The translations under genes and the position numbers were made by a program. The notes below the pieces were generated by a model. It was not told where the DNA came from. It searched no databases and worked only from the letters and a program-made list of their open reading frames with translations. Source: a virus. From it: 28,969 nt of DNA. The first letter of the stretch is position 1. Each line of letters begins with the position of its first letter. This document shows, in pieces, positions 1 through 9,790 of this stretch. Location: IMG/VR virus record IMGVR_UViG_3300037189_030060, positions 1-28,969 of that record, one strand, 5' to 3'.

Positions 1-1932
1 CCAGTATCATATAAAGTAATTGAGCATCGTGATAATAAATTTATTGTTATTGTGATCGAAGTAGTCCTAGGTGATGTTGATGATTTAAGTATTGACCCTT
101 ATTGGAAGAGCGGTTCAAATGCTATACTTGATACTACTAATTTTAATGATACTGCATTATTTACTCCAATCAATCCGGCCGTAACTCAACCGTTTGCTAC
201 AATTAATGGAGACTATCGAATTACGTTTGATGCAAATTCCGTATCTAATGTGACTCACACGTTACTATATTCACTTAAGAATAAAAAATACAATAACTTA
301 TCTGGTGCCTATTCAAATACTAAAATGGCGTCTAAATTAGATTTAGCAAGTGGAGTTGATCCAGCTGATAATACTATAAAACGACTACCGAATATTAGTA
401 TTCCAGATTATCCTGCAATATTACCGGAGGATATTATTAAACCTACTGCAAAAACACCAATCTTTATTAAAGATACCTCTACTGGATTTGACCTATTTTT
501 AATTGAAGTAAACAGTTTTGTTCCTAGCGATCCGATAGTTAACACAATAGACTATTCACTAGATCAATTTGTTCACTACGATGGAACCTATCAAACAGGT
601 TTAGTTATTCCAACTACGCCTACATTAACGCTATATAGTATTCTACCTGCGAGTTTGACCTCAATTATTAGTAATTATTATACTTTTAAAGTTTTAACCG
701 GTGGCGAAAACTACTATGAAAGACTTCTTGAAAAAATATCTTTTGCAAAGTTTAAAAAGTATGTAAATGATTTAAGTCCAATTGTTCAATATTATTCGTA
801 TACTGATGCTGGTATTCTCGCAGCTGACCCTAATTTCTATATTGAAATACCTGATGTTTCACAAATTGAAAAAGCAAATCAGGTAATAACTAGAAATACT
901 GAAAGTATTCCGATCCAATTTGCAGGACAGATTGATATTGGTACTGCATATGAAGTTGCAGATCTTTCTGTAAAATATGAGCTTAATCGATATAAGGGAG
1001 AGTATGAACCTGTGACTCAAAATTACTCAATATACCAATCTAATTACAAATTCAAGAATAATCTTATTAATGATCTTTCACTAAGTAATACTCGACTAAA
1101 TTCAGACGTCTCTGGTCTATTAACTATTCAAAACTTTAATCACATTAAAGTAGCAGACAGTCAAATATTAGTACTTGAATCAGATGAATCCTATTTACCG
1201 ATCTATCCTAAAATTAATGAAGTAGCGATTGGTAAGAAAGACTATTTTCTACTTCGAGGAAACTGGGATTGGGGATTCCATCATCGATACACAAATAAAG
1301 AGACTAGTGTACCTGTGTCTGGCGCATTACGAGTAGAGGAGGATGACTCTTTCTTAGCCAAGTTAATTACCCTGCCTGAAGCGATTGAGCTTGAGGATTT
1401 TAACATTGAATATATTGATGCTACCCAGGAGTTTAACACAGTAGATATATCAAAAATTGAGATTGTTGCCAAGGAAACTCCATTAACCGTTGAAGGAGTA
1501 ATTAATGTAAATAATGTCTTGACTCGATACCTAATTGAGGACGGAATCGATGCTAAGTTTAATGAGTACTTAATAAATTCAAATCAATTTATTGGAAACT
1601 TTAATAGCATCTCTGATCCTGATATACTCATTTCATCATATGTTAGAGAATACATAAAACTTAATATTTTAAAGTTGTATGATATTGATACTAATGAGTT
1701 TTATTCAAAGCAAAATACTGCTCTTATTTCAACAAGTCAGCAAGCTGGATCAAATCCAAACTCGATTGAGTTTGTTTTCCTAAACGACCAGCAACGCTTT
1801 ACACAAGGTTACAATATACTAAAGTCATTACAAATAAATAAAAAAGATAAGTTGATACTTAAATTTAGTTTTGCTAAGAAACAGGGTTCAGGATTATCGA
1901 TAAGTCCAAAGATAAAAATTAAATTCATCTAA
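1..1932 (+). CDS. Large virion structural protein, 5' end outside window
   Basis: The frame is open from base 1 with no stop, so this is most likely the C-terminal 643 residues of a longer protein. A GTG at base 52 could serve as a start, but nothing around it marks a true start. I do not recognise the family. The visible part is rich in beta-type sequence, Asn, Thr, Ile and Tyr, with no signal peptide or membrane segment, as expected of a phage tail or baseplate surface protein. An aromatic stretch (GNWDWGFHHRY, around base 1260) stands out. The stop is one base before the ATG of a collagen-containing fibre, so the two are probably co-transcribed. A role in the tail-fibre or baseplate network is inferred from position only. 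Confidence 0.6.
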   Translation, partial: PVSYKVIEHRDNKFIVIVIEVVLGDVDDLSIDPYWKSGSNAILDTTNFNDTALFTPINPAVTQPFATINGDYRITFDANSVSNVTHTLLYSLKNKKYNNLSGAYSNTKMASKLDLASGVDPADNTIKRLPNISIPDYPAILPEDIIKPTAKTPIFIKDTSTGFDLFLIEVNSFVPSDPIVNTIDYSLDQFVHYDGTYQTGLVIPTTPTLTLYSILPASLTSIISNYYTFKVLTGGENYYERLLEKISFAKFKKYVNDLSPIVQYYSYTDAGILAADPNFYIEIPDVSQIEKANQVITRNTESIPIQFAGQIDIGTAYEVADLSVKYELNRYKGEYEPVTQNYSIYQSNYKFKNNLINDLSLSNTRLNSDVSGLLTIQNFNHIKVADSQILVLESDESYLPIYPKINEVAIGKKDYFLLRGNWDWGFHHRYTNKETSVPVSGALRVEEDDSFLAKLITLPEAIELEDFNIEYIDATQEFNTVDISKIEIVAKETPLTVEGVINVNNVLTRYLIEDGIDAKFNEYLINSNQFIGNFNSISDPDILISSYVREYIKLNILKLYDIDTNEFYSKQNTALISTSQQAGSNPNSIEFVFLNDQQRFTQGYNILKSLQINKKDKLILKFSFAKKQGSGLSISPKIKIKFI

Positions 1933-1933
1933 G

Positions 1934-4900
1934 ATGCCAATTAGAGTAAACCTAAAGGAAATATTTCCATCAGATCCACAAGAGATCAACGTTGATAAAG
2001 TAAACTTCAACTTTAATAAGCTTCTTGAACTAGGAGTAGGTTCGCCTGGACCAATCGGATTAACTGGACCTCAGGGACCAGCTGGACCAATTGGATTAGT
2101 TGGTCCCCAAGGAGATAGAGGAGCCACATGGTGGGTAGATTCAGGTGATCCAAATACTTTAACTTTTACTGGTCTTATTGATGGTGATCTATATCTTGAT
2201 CAAACTTCTACTACTTTTGAAGTATATCAATATGATGATGCTACAGGTATATGGACATCAGTCGTAAGTATTGCAGCAATTGTAAATGCTTATCTTGCAA
2301 CCGCTTCGCCTTCACCATTTACTACTGGACCTACTGGAATTCCTGCAAGTAGTACAAAATTTGTGATCTTTGATACTACTAGTCAAGTAGATCCAAATCT
2401 TGATTACATAAATGATTTTACTCGTGGAACTTTTAATACTTCAAATAATAAATCTCTACTCCTAGCTAATTTTAATGAAACTGCTATTACAACGCCGCCT
2501 CTTCCTTTACTTTGGCCAGCTAATCAAAATAGCTTATACACTTCTCTATTTAAAGTTGTTGCTGCGCATGATGATGCACAAACATCAGTCAAGGCAGATC
2601 TTGGAAGGTATCATATTGAATTAGGCTCTTTATATAATGATTCAACTAATGTTTTATTAAGTGACCTTAAACATAACCTAAAAGGAAAATTCTATAAGCG
2701 ATATATTGGTCTTGGATCCGGTGCTCTTCCTTTAACTAATGAATGGATCAATACTGCAAAGTTTTCTCTCTCTACACCTGAACCTTTTACACTAGTTGAT
2801 GTTGATCAAAATGGTGAATTTGAATTTGTTGTACCTAAATATAACAGTGAAGGCCCTTTAGTAAGAGAAGAAGTTTATGTTCGAATCGGATCAGCTGAAG
2901 CTTTTGCTGAACGTACAAACAAAGCTACCATTCTAGCTGATGGTATTTCTATCACAAATGATCAAGTAGGTCGGTCAATGGTAGTTGGACTTCGAGAAGA
3001 CCTTGGCGCAGTATTAGATTTGCCGTATTCTTCTACTAATTTTGCTCTATTTGATGTTTCAGATGATGTAGATGGACTATTCTTTAATACGACCCTAATT
3101 CAAACTGGTGGAAATTTTAATCAGATCATAACTACTGCTCCTGTACAAATTGATGTTGATAATTTTTATACTAGTGCAACAACTGGACACTTTATGAGTC
3201 AGGGAATCTGGATAGGATCAAATACTATTTGGGTAATAAGCGGTGCAGGTAATACGACTACTAGGACTTCTACTGGTATTATACAAAGTTATGATATAAG
3301 TAATCCTACTGTTCCAGTTAGAGTCACCTTTAGCACTGGCGCCAAACAGACTGGACTGGCCCCAACCACTGATTTTTTAGACCAGCATGGACATAACCGA
3401 GATAACCAGAGTGCTTTAGCAATTGGGCTCGGCAAGGACATTGCAGAATACGGGAAGTATATAATTACTCTACATCATAGAGGGTCTACTCTAAGTGGAG
3501 ATAAGAAAGATTTATACATTCATGAAACTGACTCTTTAATAAATAGCACATTTTCAGTAGGTAATCTTAGCACTAGTTCTACCCAAGATGCATATAGAGT
3601 TCAGGTACATGGCAAATACGCATGGGTCATAACAAATAGAACATATTCAACTGGCCCTCAAAAAGAATCAGTCGCTAGTTTAGTTGCTGGCCAGATTGCT
3701 TCTATCGATTTAACTGACCCTACTACACCAGTAGTAACAGATACGTATATTGATACAGCAGATGCTATATTATCTGGTTGGGGTTCAAAATATCTAGATT
3801 TTGATATCTACGACAACAAAGCATTTGTTCTTCGATATACTAATTATGTCGATGACGTTTTATTTATTGGACCGGATGCTCATCAATTAGATATATTAAT
3901 GTTTGATATAACTGACCCTACCAGTTTTAGTAGCTTGACTACATATACTAATAATGGATTCTCTCCTCCATCGACTAATCAATATTCACCACAGGACAGC
4001 CTTAATTTAGAAACCCTTACTACCAATACTACTCGAACAGAATTTGGAAGTATTTGTACAAACGGTCGACTTGTATATGTAGTTTGGGAAGACTCATTAT
4101 ACATATCTGAAGTAACTACTAATAATATTGCATTGAGAAGCACAACTGCTCTTTCTGCTGAATCCATGAATGCTTGTGATATAACAGTCAAAGGAAACTA
4201 TGCATATATTTTAGTAAATTATGCTAATTCTACTGGTGCAGTACAAGTTTGGGATATTAGTGATAAGACTTCACCGTTTATTGTAAGTGAGGTAAGAAAT
4301 GCAAATCTTGCAAATTCAAGTAGATTAAATGTATCTGGGAAATATATCTATGTTGTTTCAAATACAAATACTGTTGCTGAACTTATAACGTTAGATATTA
4401 CTGGAATTAACTCACCAGCCGCTCAAATAGGTGCAATTAAAACAAATGATCTTCAAGTAGACGGTAATGCTCATATTAAAAATAATATGATTGTTAAAAA
4501 TTCTCTAAACGTTGGTCCTGGCGGAATTTATGTTGATGAAGGTCAAGGGGTCACGGTAGATGGTAATATAACTGGAAAAAGCATTATTGCTACTGGTCAT
4601 ACTGCAATTAAAGTCAGTGCTAGTGACACTCTACAAACAATTTCACCTAGCTTATCATTTGTGAATGCTCAATTAGATACTATTGAGTATGATGTACTTG
4701 ATGAATTTAATACGGCAACCTATAAATTCACTGCTTCTGAGTCTGGTTATTATATATTTAATTTTCATGGCTGGCTTCAAAATGCTGCAACCAGTTGGTT
4801 TTCATTAATTGGTCAAGTAACACTGTTTGATTCAAACTCTCAATACACTAAATTAAGTACTGTTTTTGCTGCTTCGCTAACTAACCAGGGAACCACTGAA

Positions 4901-5068
4901 TATGTTTTAAATGGAACCAAGCCCAATATGTCAGGGAGTGCTACTTTATATGTTGAAAAAGGAGATTGGGTGCAGGTAAAATATCAGAGCTTTGCACAAA
5001 ACGGTGCATTAACAAATATATCTATGGACATGGGATATGGAGAATTAACAATAAATAAAATAGTATAA
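1934..5068 (+). CDS. Tail fibre: collagen-like stalk, LVIVD-like propeller, C1q-like C-terminus
   Basis: This 1044-residue protein has three recognisable parts. Residues about 36-65 are ten uninterrupted Gly-X-Y triplets (GPIGLTGPQGPAGPIG and onward), a collagen-like trimer stalk common in phage fibres, followed by a GDLYLD...GIW motif seen after such stalks. Residues about 400-830 carry spaced repeats such as YAWVIT...IDLTDPTTPVV and YAYILV...WDISDKTSPF, matching LVIVD-type beta-propeller repeats. Residues about 890-1040 (YKFTASESGYYIFNFHGWL ... KGDWVQVKYQS) resemble a C1q/TNF-like jelly roll, usually a trimeric binding head. The start ATG is one base after the upstream stop, without a Shine-Dalgarno sequence. 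A virion adhesin or receptor-binding fibre is inferred; the sugar or protein target cannot be seen. Confidence 0.8.
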   Translation: MPIRVNLKEIFPSDPQEINVDKVNFNFNKLLELGVGSPGPIGLTGPQGPAGPIGLVGPQGDRGATWWVDSGDPNTLTFTGLIDGDLYLDQTSTTFEVYQYDDATGIWTSVVSIAAIVNAYLATASPSPFTTGPTGIPASSTKFVIFDTTSQVDPNLDYINDFTRGTFNTSNNKSLLLANFNETAITTPPLPLLWPANQNSLYTSLFKVVAAHDDAQTSVKADLGRYHIELGSLYNDSTNVLLSDLKHNLKGKFYKRYIGLGSGALPLTNEWINTAKFSLSTPEPFTLVDVDQNGEFEFVVPKYNSEGPLVREEVYVRIGSAEAFAERTNKATILADGISITNDQVGRSMVVGLREDLGAVLDLPYSSTNFALFDVSDDVDGLFFNTTLIQTGGNFNQIITTAPVQIDVDNFYTSATTGHFMSQGIWIGSNTIWVISGAGNTTTRTSTGIIQSYDISNPTVPVRVTFSTGAKQTGLAPTTDFLDQHGHNRDNQSALAIGLGKDIAEYGKYIITLHHRGSTLSGDKKDLYIHETDSLINSTFSVGNLSTSSTQDAYRVQVHGKYAWVITNRTYSTGPQKESVASLVAGQIASIDLTDPTTPVVTDTYIDTADAILSGWGSKYLDFDIYDNKAFVLRYTNYVDDVLFIGPDAHQLDILMFDITDPTSFSSLTTYTNNGFSPPSTNQYSPQDSLNLETLTTNTTRTEFGSICTNGRLVYVVWEDSLYISEVTTNNIALRSTTALSAESMNACDITVKGNYAYILVNYANSTGAVQVWDISDKTSPFIVSEVRNANLANSSRLNVSGKYIYVVSNTNTVAELITLDITGINSPAAQIGAIKTNDLQVDGNAHIKNNMIVKNSLNVGPGGIYVDEGQGVTVDGNITGKSIIATGHTAIKVSASDTLQTISPSLSFVNAQLDTIEYDVLDEFNTATYKFTASESGYYIFNFHGWLQNAATSWFSLIGQVTLFDSNSQYTKLSTVFAASLTNQGTTEYVLNGTKPNMSGSATLYVEKGDWVQVKYQSFAQNGALTNISMDMGYGELTINKIV

Positions 5069-5069
5069 C

Positions 5070-5381
5070 ATGAATATCTATAAGAAACTATGCCCGTCTG
5101 CTATAATATTAGAAGACGTAATCATTGAAAGAGGAGAATCAACTTACATTATAATCAAATGGGATGAAGATAAACTTGGTCCTGAACCAAGCGAACAAGT
5201 TTTGCTCGACCTATTTAATGAGGCAACTCTATACTATTCGGAGTATGCTATAAATCGAAGAAGAGAGTATCCGCCGATCGCTGACTATCTTGATGGTATT
5301 GTTAAGGGTGATCAAGCTCAAGTGCAAGCGTACATTGATGCATGCCTAGCAGTTAAAGCACAATACCCTAAACCGTTCTAA
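5070..5381 (+). CDS. Small fibre-associated protein with YPPIxDYLD motif
   Basis: A 103-residue protein one base downstream of the fibre gene. The C-terminal half, RRREYPPIADYLDGIVKGD followed by an amphipathic helix ending VKAQYPKPF, matches a motif (R-x3-YP-x-I-x2-x-LD-x2-x-KGD) that is widespread in short phage proteins and fibre C-termini encoded next to tail-fibre genes. Its molecular role is not established; a fibre chaperone or assembly factor is a reasonable guess from position. The stop codon overlaps the stop of the convergent minus-strand gene. Confidence 0.6.
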   Translation: MNIYKKLCPSAIILEDVIIERGESTYIIIKWDEDKLGPEPSEQVLLDLFNEATLYYSEYAINRRREYPPIADYLDGIVKGDQAQVQAYIDACLAVKAQYPKPF

Positions 5382-6178
5382 TCAATCCACTGATTAAGAG
5401 TAAAAGGCATAAGTCTCTCCATAACTAGGAGACCATGTAGCTCATTAATAATCGTGGGCTCAAACCTAATACCTTTCGCAATTCCTTTATTTAGGAGAAT
5501 AGTATCTTTAAGTACATTAGCTACCATTTTTTCAGGAGGTCCCTCTAGGACAGCGAAGCAAACATTCTTATGTTCCTTCATATTTACTAGGTCAGGTTCC
5601 TGTAGCTTATCGAGTTCTTCTCGAAGAGCATTCTCTTTCACTTCTGGAATATTTATAGATTTTACCTTTTTAAAGGAGTGACCAAAATCTTTTTTCTTGT
5701 CAATGGTAATTTTCCAAATAGAATATTTTTTACTGCCAATCGAGTTAATTACTAGAAAGATCTCAGACTGTTCATGAATCATATCATTCATATAGAAGAA
5801 ATCAACATTATCTAACACATCTAATTGAATATCCATATAATCTAGGATTAGATTTAGGAAGACATAATTTGCATTTCTAAATATTTCAACTACTTCTGCC
5901 TTTTTTGCATAAATCTGTTTAAGGTCAGTTGTGATCTGCTTAATTCGATCGCTTTTCCAGACCTGTTGCATCTTAAAATCACGAAGATTTCCTTCTACTG
6001 CAAGCGTATTTAAGTTTAAGCTATGAAAAAAGATTTCATAGAAATAGTCTAGTGTGCCTTCTTCTAGGTCGTGACGATACTTTTGGCTTGCAGCCAAGAG
6101 AACATAGTCAAAATATTCAGGATCTAGATAAGATCCCTTAGTTATCCATAAAGGATCAAGTATTTGTTTCTTTTTCAA
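5378..6178 (-). CDS. Unrecognised 266-residue protein, TTG start
   Basis: The frame begins at TTG (6178). No ATG or GTG lies between that codon and the upstream in-frame stop, so TTG is the only sensible start for this length. I do not recognise the family. The protein is soluble-looking, mostly alpha/beta, Lys- and Glu-rich, with no signal or membrane segment. Residues about 80-100 could form a helix (IKQITTDLKQIYAKKAEV). It is the only minus-strand gene between two plus-strand structural blocks and has its own divergent AT-rich upstream region shared with the 6274 gene. Its 3' end overlaps the stop codon of the convergent fibre-associated gene, leaving no room for a terminator between them. 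Confidence 0.6.
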   Translation of the reverse strand: MKKKQILDPLWITKGSYLDPEYFDYVLLAASQKYRHDLEEGTLDYFYEIFFHSLNLNTLAVEGNLRDFKMQQVWKSDRIKQITTDLKQIYAKKAEVVEIFRNANYVFLNLILDYMDIQLDVLDNVDFFYMNDMIHEQSEIFLVINSIGSKKYSIWKITIDKKKDFGHSFKKVKSINIPEVKENALREELDKLQEPDLVNMKEHKNVCFAVLEGPPEKMVANVLKDTILLNKGIAKGIRFEPTIINELHGLLVMERLMPFTLNQWID

Positions 6179-6273
6179 GAGGTCTACTCTTTTTATTATT
6201 TATTTTACTCAAATGAAGATACTAGTTTAGCTCGAAAATTAAAATAAATAAACTAAATAAAGCATTTGCTTCA
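6179..6273. promoter_or_regulatory. Divergent AT-rich promoter region
   Basis: This 95-base spacer separates divergent genes. The word AAAATAAATAA occurs on both strands: on the plus strand from 6241, about 20 bases before the ATG at 6274, and on the minus strand (complement of roughly 6195-6206), about 17 bases before the TTG start. The word resembles the T4 late promoter box TATAAATA. Function is inferred from placement and recurrence at other gene-block starts; A/T bias is the main alternative explanation. Confidence 0.4.
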
Positions 6274-8418
6274 ATGGTTAAAACAACTGTAAAATTAATA
6301 ATTGATCCCCAGAATAATTCTTTGACTTTTAGTAAAAATTTTAGAATATTCTCAACCAGCGAACCTGTCACTGGGATCATTGAGTTTACTGATTTTATTG
6401 AAGATCTAATAATCGCTGTTCCCAATACTCTAAACTTAGCTAATCTTACCCGAAAGTTTAGGTATTCTAGAAATAGATTAGACTGGTCCCTATGGTATGT
6501 TGTTGCTCCTGGAAATCTAGGAGCGGCTGCTGGTATATTTCTAGATGAACATGATGAGTTCTATTTTGAGGTACAGTATGAATATGATGACGGTACGTCA
6601 AATGAACTCACAACACCCATTGAGATTAATGAAATTAAACTAAGATTTGAACAGGCTGCTCAAGTAGCAAACACATATACTCCGCAAACAATATGCGGCG
6701 ATGAGATGTGCACTTCCATCATACAGAATAGGGACCCTAGTTTTAGACCCTATAATGTGGATAGCGCAATTGGAATGTTCCAAGAGCTCTCATTCTTTAC
6801 AAACCAATTATATGGTCACCAAGTAGTATACTTTAGGACTCTTCCGGAATCAAACAGTGGTGACTATGTTTTTAAAGAATGGACTCTTTATAAAAATATC
6901 GATCGTAAATGTATTAAGGTGATGGTAAAGGACAATGCCTTTCCAGATAATATGCCAAAATTTACTGACTTTGGAATAGATTTCCAGTTACCCTTTGAAG
7001 TAGAGGTAGACCACAAATACTATCAATCTATTTTTGGAGTAAATTCTGAACCTAGAAAAAGGGACTTTTTATACTTTCCTCTACTCAACAGAATGTTTGA
7101 GATTCAGGGGTCTTATCTACATCGTGGATTTATGATGTCGCCTACCTTTTGGAAGATTCAACTTAAGAAATACAATCCAAATATTGATATGCTTCTTACT
7201 GATGATTCCCGAACTTTCTTGGATAACGTTATTACTGATGCCGACCAATTATTTGGAGAAGAGGTTAAAAAAGATATTAAGGATGCTACTATGCCAGCAC
7301 AGTATCAAAAGATTACAACTACTTTTGACTCTTCCCGAAAGGCACTCCATCCAGACTTGATACAGCGCCCTCTAAAATATACTTATAATTTTGCTCCGCT
7401 TATTGAAAACTATTATGATCTTGGCGCAATTCCACCAAGTGATTTAACCATTAATTTAACGAGCGATTCACCTGTGATCTCAACAACTCAACAGGTCTTT
7501 ACTCTTCCAAGTCTAGATAAAGTACCAGCTACGGCAAATGAAGTTATCCTAGCCTATCAAGATAGCGAGCTATACCTTACTTGGAAAAATGGAGGACTTG
7601 TTACCAATGATAAAAACGTCAAAGCTCTTAATACTCGATATGTTAGAGTAAGAGGGCCATTTGACTCTATTGAAAACCATGTTGGGACTAGTGATGAGGG
7701 TCGATACATTAGAGTTGAGGCATATCGTGATATTAGCCTAACGGATCAAAAGGGAGTACTGTACGATATATCTGGGCCAATTGATACTGCACAATTTAAA
7801 GTTAGAGACACAGCAGTTGTTTATACTGCTCAGCCTAAGTTTAATGTAACGACTGATAAAAATTTATCATTTACCTGTCTATTTAATGTACCGAGTTCAG
7901 CTGATACTATAAATTTCATAGATGGATATGATGACCTCACTTCAAGTGGAATTAGGGTGACCGCTGTATTTAATAGATATACGTCGACTCTACCTGAAGG
8001 AGATTTTACCCTAACAGTAAAGGTAAATAGTCTAGTTAAGACCTATATTATCAATAATTTTGTAAGTGAAGTATGGCATGCAATGGTGGTCTCAATGTCA
8101 AATGAGTTCCTACAATTTGGTGCATACGTATATAAAATAAAAGACGATCCGAGCGATATAATCAATCATAATGATTTTATTCGTATACTATCAAATACTT
8201 CTTCTTTTGTTCAGCAAACCTTTGATATTACTCAAAATTATACCCTGCCTAATTCTAAATTATTAATAACAAATATTCGATTATTTAATACTATGTTGAG
8301 GGAAGAGGAACATGATTTTATCCTAAGCCAGCAGTACTTAAAAGATGAGTCTATGCTAGTCCTAATTGATAATTGTAGACCTCAAACGAACCTTCCATAC
8401 ATCGCTAAAAACAGATAA
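6274..8418 (+). CDS. Virion structural (baseplate/tail) protein with LamG-like C-terminal domain
   Basis: A 714-residue protein at the head of the second plus-strand structural block. Residues about 130-300 form a compact region containing CGDEMC, an aromatic stretch, and RKRDFLYFPLLNRMFEIQG followed by FWKIQLKKYNPN, which looks like a virion protein core I cannot assign to a named T4 gene. Residues about 520-705 read as a beta-sandwich of the LamG/concanavalin-like type, ending with LLITNIRLFNTMLREEEHD, the usual last-strand pattern of such domains. No signal peptide or transmembrane segment is present. The start is the first ATG after the divergent spacer. A baseplate or tail role is inferred from neighbours (gp15-like and tube-like genes downstream). 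Confidence 0.65.
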   Translation: MVKTTVKLIIDPQNNSLTFSKNFRIFSTSEPVTGIIEFTDFIEDLIIAVPNTLNLANLTRKFRYSRNRLDWSLWYVVAPGNLGAAAGIFLDEHDEFYFEVQYEYDDGTSNELTTPIEINEIKLRFEQAAQVANTYTPQTICGDEMCTSIIQNRDPSFRPYNVDSAIGMFQELSFFTNQLYGHQVVYFRTLPESNSGDYVFKEWTLYKNIDRKCIKVMVKDNAFPDNMPKFTDFGIDFQLPFEVEVDHKYYQSIFGVNSEPRKRDFLYFPLLNRMFEIQGSYLHRGFMMSPTFWKIQLKKYNPNIDMLLTDDSRTFLDNVITDADQLFGEEVKKDIKDATMPAQYQKITTTFDSSRKALHPDLIQRPLKYTYNFAPLIENYYDLGAIPPSDLTINLTSDSPVISTTQQVFTLPSLDKVPATANEVILAYQDSELYLTWKNGGLVTNDKNVKALNTRYVRVRGPFDSIENHVGTSDEGRYIRVEAYRDISLTDQKGVLYDISGPIDTAQFKVRDTAVVYTAQPKFNVTTDKNLSFTCLFNVPSSADTINFIDGYDDLTSSGIRVTAVFNRYTSTLPEGDFTLTVKVNSLVKTYIINNFVSEVWHAMVVSMSNEFLQFGAYVYKIKDDPSDIINHNDFIRILSNTSSFVQQTFDITQNYTLPNSKLLITNIRLFNTMLREEEHDFILSQQYLKDESMLVLIDNCRPQTNLPYIAKNR

Positions 8419-8422
8419 TAAT

Positions 8423-9208
8423 ATGCAAGTAACACATACTGAAAACATAAGAAACGAAAACGTCCAAGATATATTTCTTAGGAATGCAACGCTCTCTATG
8501 CTAGACCTATTAAATCGTCAAGTAATTATTCAATTAAAACGAAATGACAAGATAGAGGATCATGAAATACCCTTCTTCTATAACTTTGGTGGAGACGAAG
8601 GATTTATGAAAGATTTTTTTCTTGAATTACCGACAGATTGTCACTATCCTAACCATGCTGAGGGTAATTATGAGCAGCTACCTAGAGGAATCTTGACTCT
8701 TTCATCATTTACAATTAAACCTAGCGATAACACTAATAAGTTTGTTAGAGGTAGTTTTAATGAGGAGACTCGAGATGAAAACGATCAAAAGTCAATAAAA
8801 GCTTTTTCGGCTCGACTATTTACCTTACCTATGGTCTTGTCATATAATATAAAGATTGAAAGTGATAATATTAATAAGACGTTTAAAATAATGGAGAAGA
8901 TCTTTGATTTTTACTATAAGAATCAGGTTAGATATTTTCAATTTAGAGGAGTTAGAATACCTGCACAGGTAACTTTTCCAGATACTGCACAATTTACTAA
9001 AAGTTATAGTTTTGTATATAGTGATGCAAATACTGTTTCAATCTCACTTGACATAAATATGGAGACCTATTTCCCTAGTTTTGACGATCACTCTAAAATG
9101 TACAAAGGAAATACGATTAAACAGTTTAATATTAAAGAGGTTACGGGTAATGATAATACAACTCTTAATGATAGCTGGGTCGATCAAGATTATCCACCAG
9201 CTGAATAA
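8423..9208 (+). CDS. Candidate gp15-like tail completion / sheath stabiliser protein
   Basis: I place the start at ATG 8423 (MQVTHTENIRNE), four bases after the upstream stop, rather than the in-frame start at 8366, which would overlap the previous gene by 53 bases. The 261-residue protein has an N-terminal region with FFYNFGGDEGFMKDFF and a second half (LPMVLSYNIKIES followed by INKTFKIMEKIFDFYYKN, then RIPAQVTFPD). This follows the pattern of the T4 gp15 family: a strand introducing a helix of the type 'LQIVEQILPYF', then a further strand. The match is by pattern only, so the T4-gene assignment is tentative. Any tail role would place the protein at the tail-head end or on the sheath. Confidence 0.45.
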   Translation: MQVTHTENIRNENVQDIFLRNATLSMLDLLNRQVIIQLKRNDKIEDHEIPFFYNFGGDEGFMKDFFLELPTDCHYPNHAEGNYEQLPRGILTLSSFTIKPSDNTNKFVRGSFNEETRDENDQKSIKAFSARLFTLPMVLSYNIKIESDNINKTFKIMEKIFDFYYKNQVRYFQFRGVRIPAQVTFPDTAQFTKSYSFVYSDANTVSISLDINMETYFPSFDDHSKMYKGNTIKQFNIKEVTGNDNTTLNDSWVDQDYPPAE

Positions 9209-9217
9209 ATAATAAAT

Positions 9218-9790
9218 ATGGAAACCAGAATAAAAAGTTTTAGTCAGTTTATTGGAGAAGGCGAGATTTCAGAAAATCTTAAGTACCATATTGACCATGA
9301 GCACAGTATCGCAGAGTCAGTATTTAGGCCCGGATCACAAGCGCATGTTACAATGTTATGTGAAGCAAGGGAAAGATTCTATGATGGTCTTCTTGAACTT
9401 GGGCAACTAGATAAACACCTATTTGAGAACACTGATCTTGGACTTACTGGAATATTTAATGGGGTAGAAGTTCCACTAGACCTTCCACTAGAAGTTTTAG
9501 ATCTTAATGAAGAAAAGAATCCTAAATTAAATTATCCTAAGCGTGGAGGAGCTAAGAAGTATCATGTATACGTAAGGAATCCTAAAACTAGAAGAATCAT
9601 GAAAATTGCATTTGGTGATGTTCATGGTGGACTTACTGCAAAGGTATCAAATCCTAAAGCTAGAAAGTCATTCGCTGCTCGACATAATTGTGCTGAGAAG
9701 AAGGACCGAACTAAAGCTGGTTACTGGGCTTGTAGAATCAATCGATATGCTCACCTTTGGGGCGGAAAAACTTATCCTGGATTTTGGTAA
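9218..9790 (+). CDS. Probable head-internal protein with capsid-targeting-like N-terminus
   Basis: The 190-residue product begins METRIKSFSQFIGEGEIS. Residues 5-14 resemble the capsid-targeting sequence of T4 internal proteins (MKTYQEFIAE), and IGE|G at 12-15 fits the T4 gp21 prohead protease consensus (I/L)-x-E before Gly or Ala. The C-terminal third (FGDVHGGL, ARHNCAEKKDRTKAGYWACRI, LWGGKTYPGFW) matches a Cys- and aromatic-rich motif of the RHNC...ARYWSC type that I know from many phage proteins of undefined function; two Cys and a His could bind metal. It ends in TAATG, coupling it to the next gene. Delivery into the capsid is inferred from the N-terminal motif. Confidence 0.6.
   Translation: METRIKSFSQFIGEGEISENLKYHIDHEHSIAESVFRPGSQAHVTMLCEARERFYDGLLELGQLDKHLFENTDLGLTGIFNGVEVPLDLPLEVLDLNEEKNPKLNYPKRGGAKKYHVYVRNPKTRRIMKIAFGDVHGGLTAKVSNPKARKSFAARHNCAEKKDRTKAGYWACRINRYAHLWGGKTYPGFW

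Noticed and set aside
1281-1472. Minus-strand frame in the first structural gene
   Set aside because: Short, Ser-rich antisense shadow of a long coding frame.
8366-8422. Longer N-terminus for the gp15-like gene
   Set aside because: It would overlap the upstream gene by 53 bases, while ATG 8423 lies just after that stop and gives a cleaner start.
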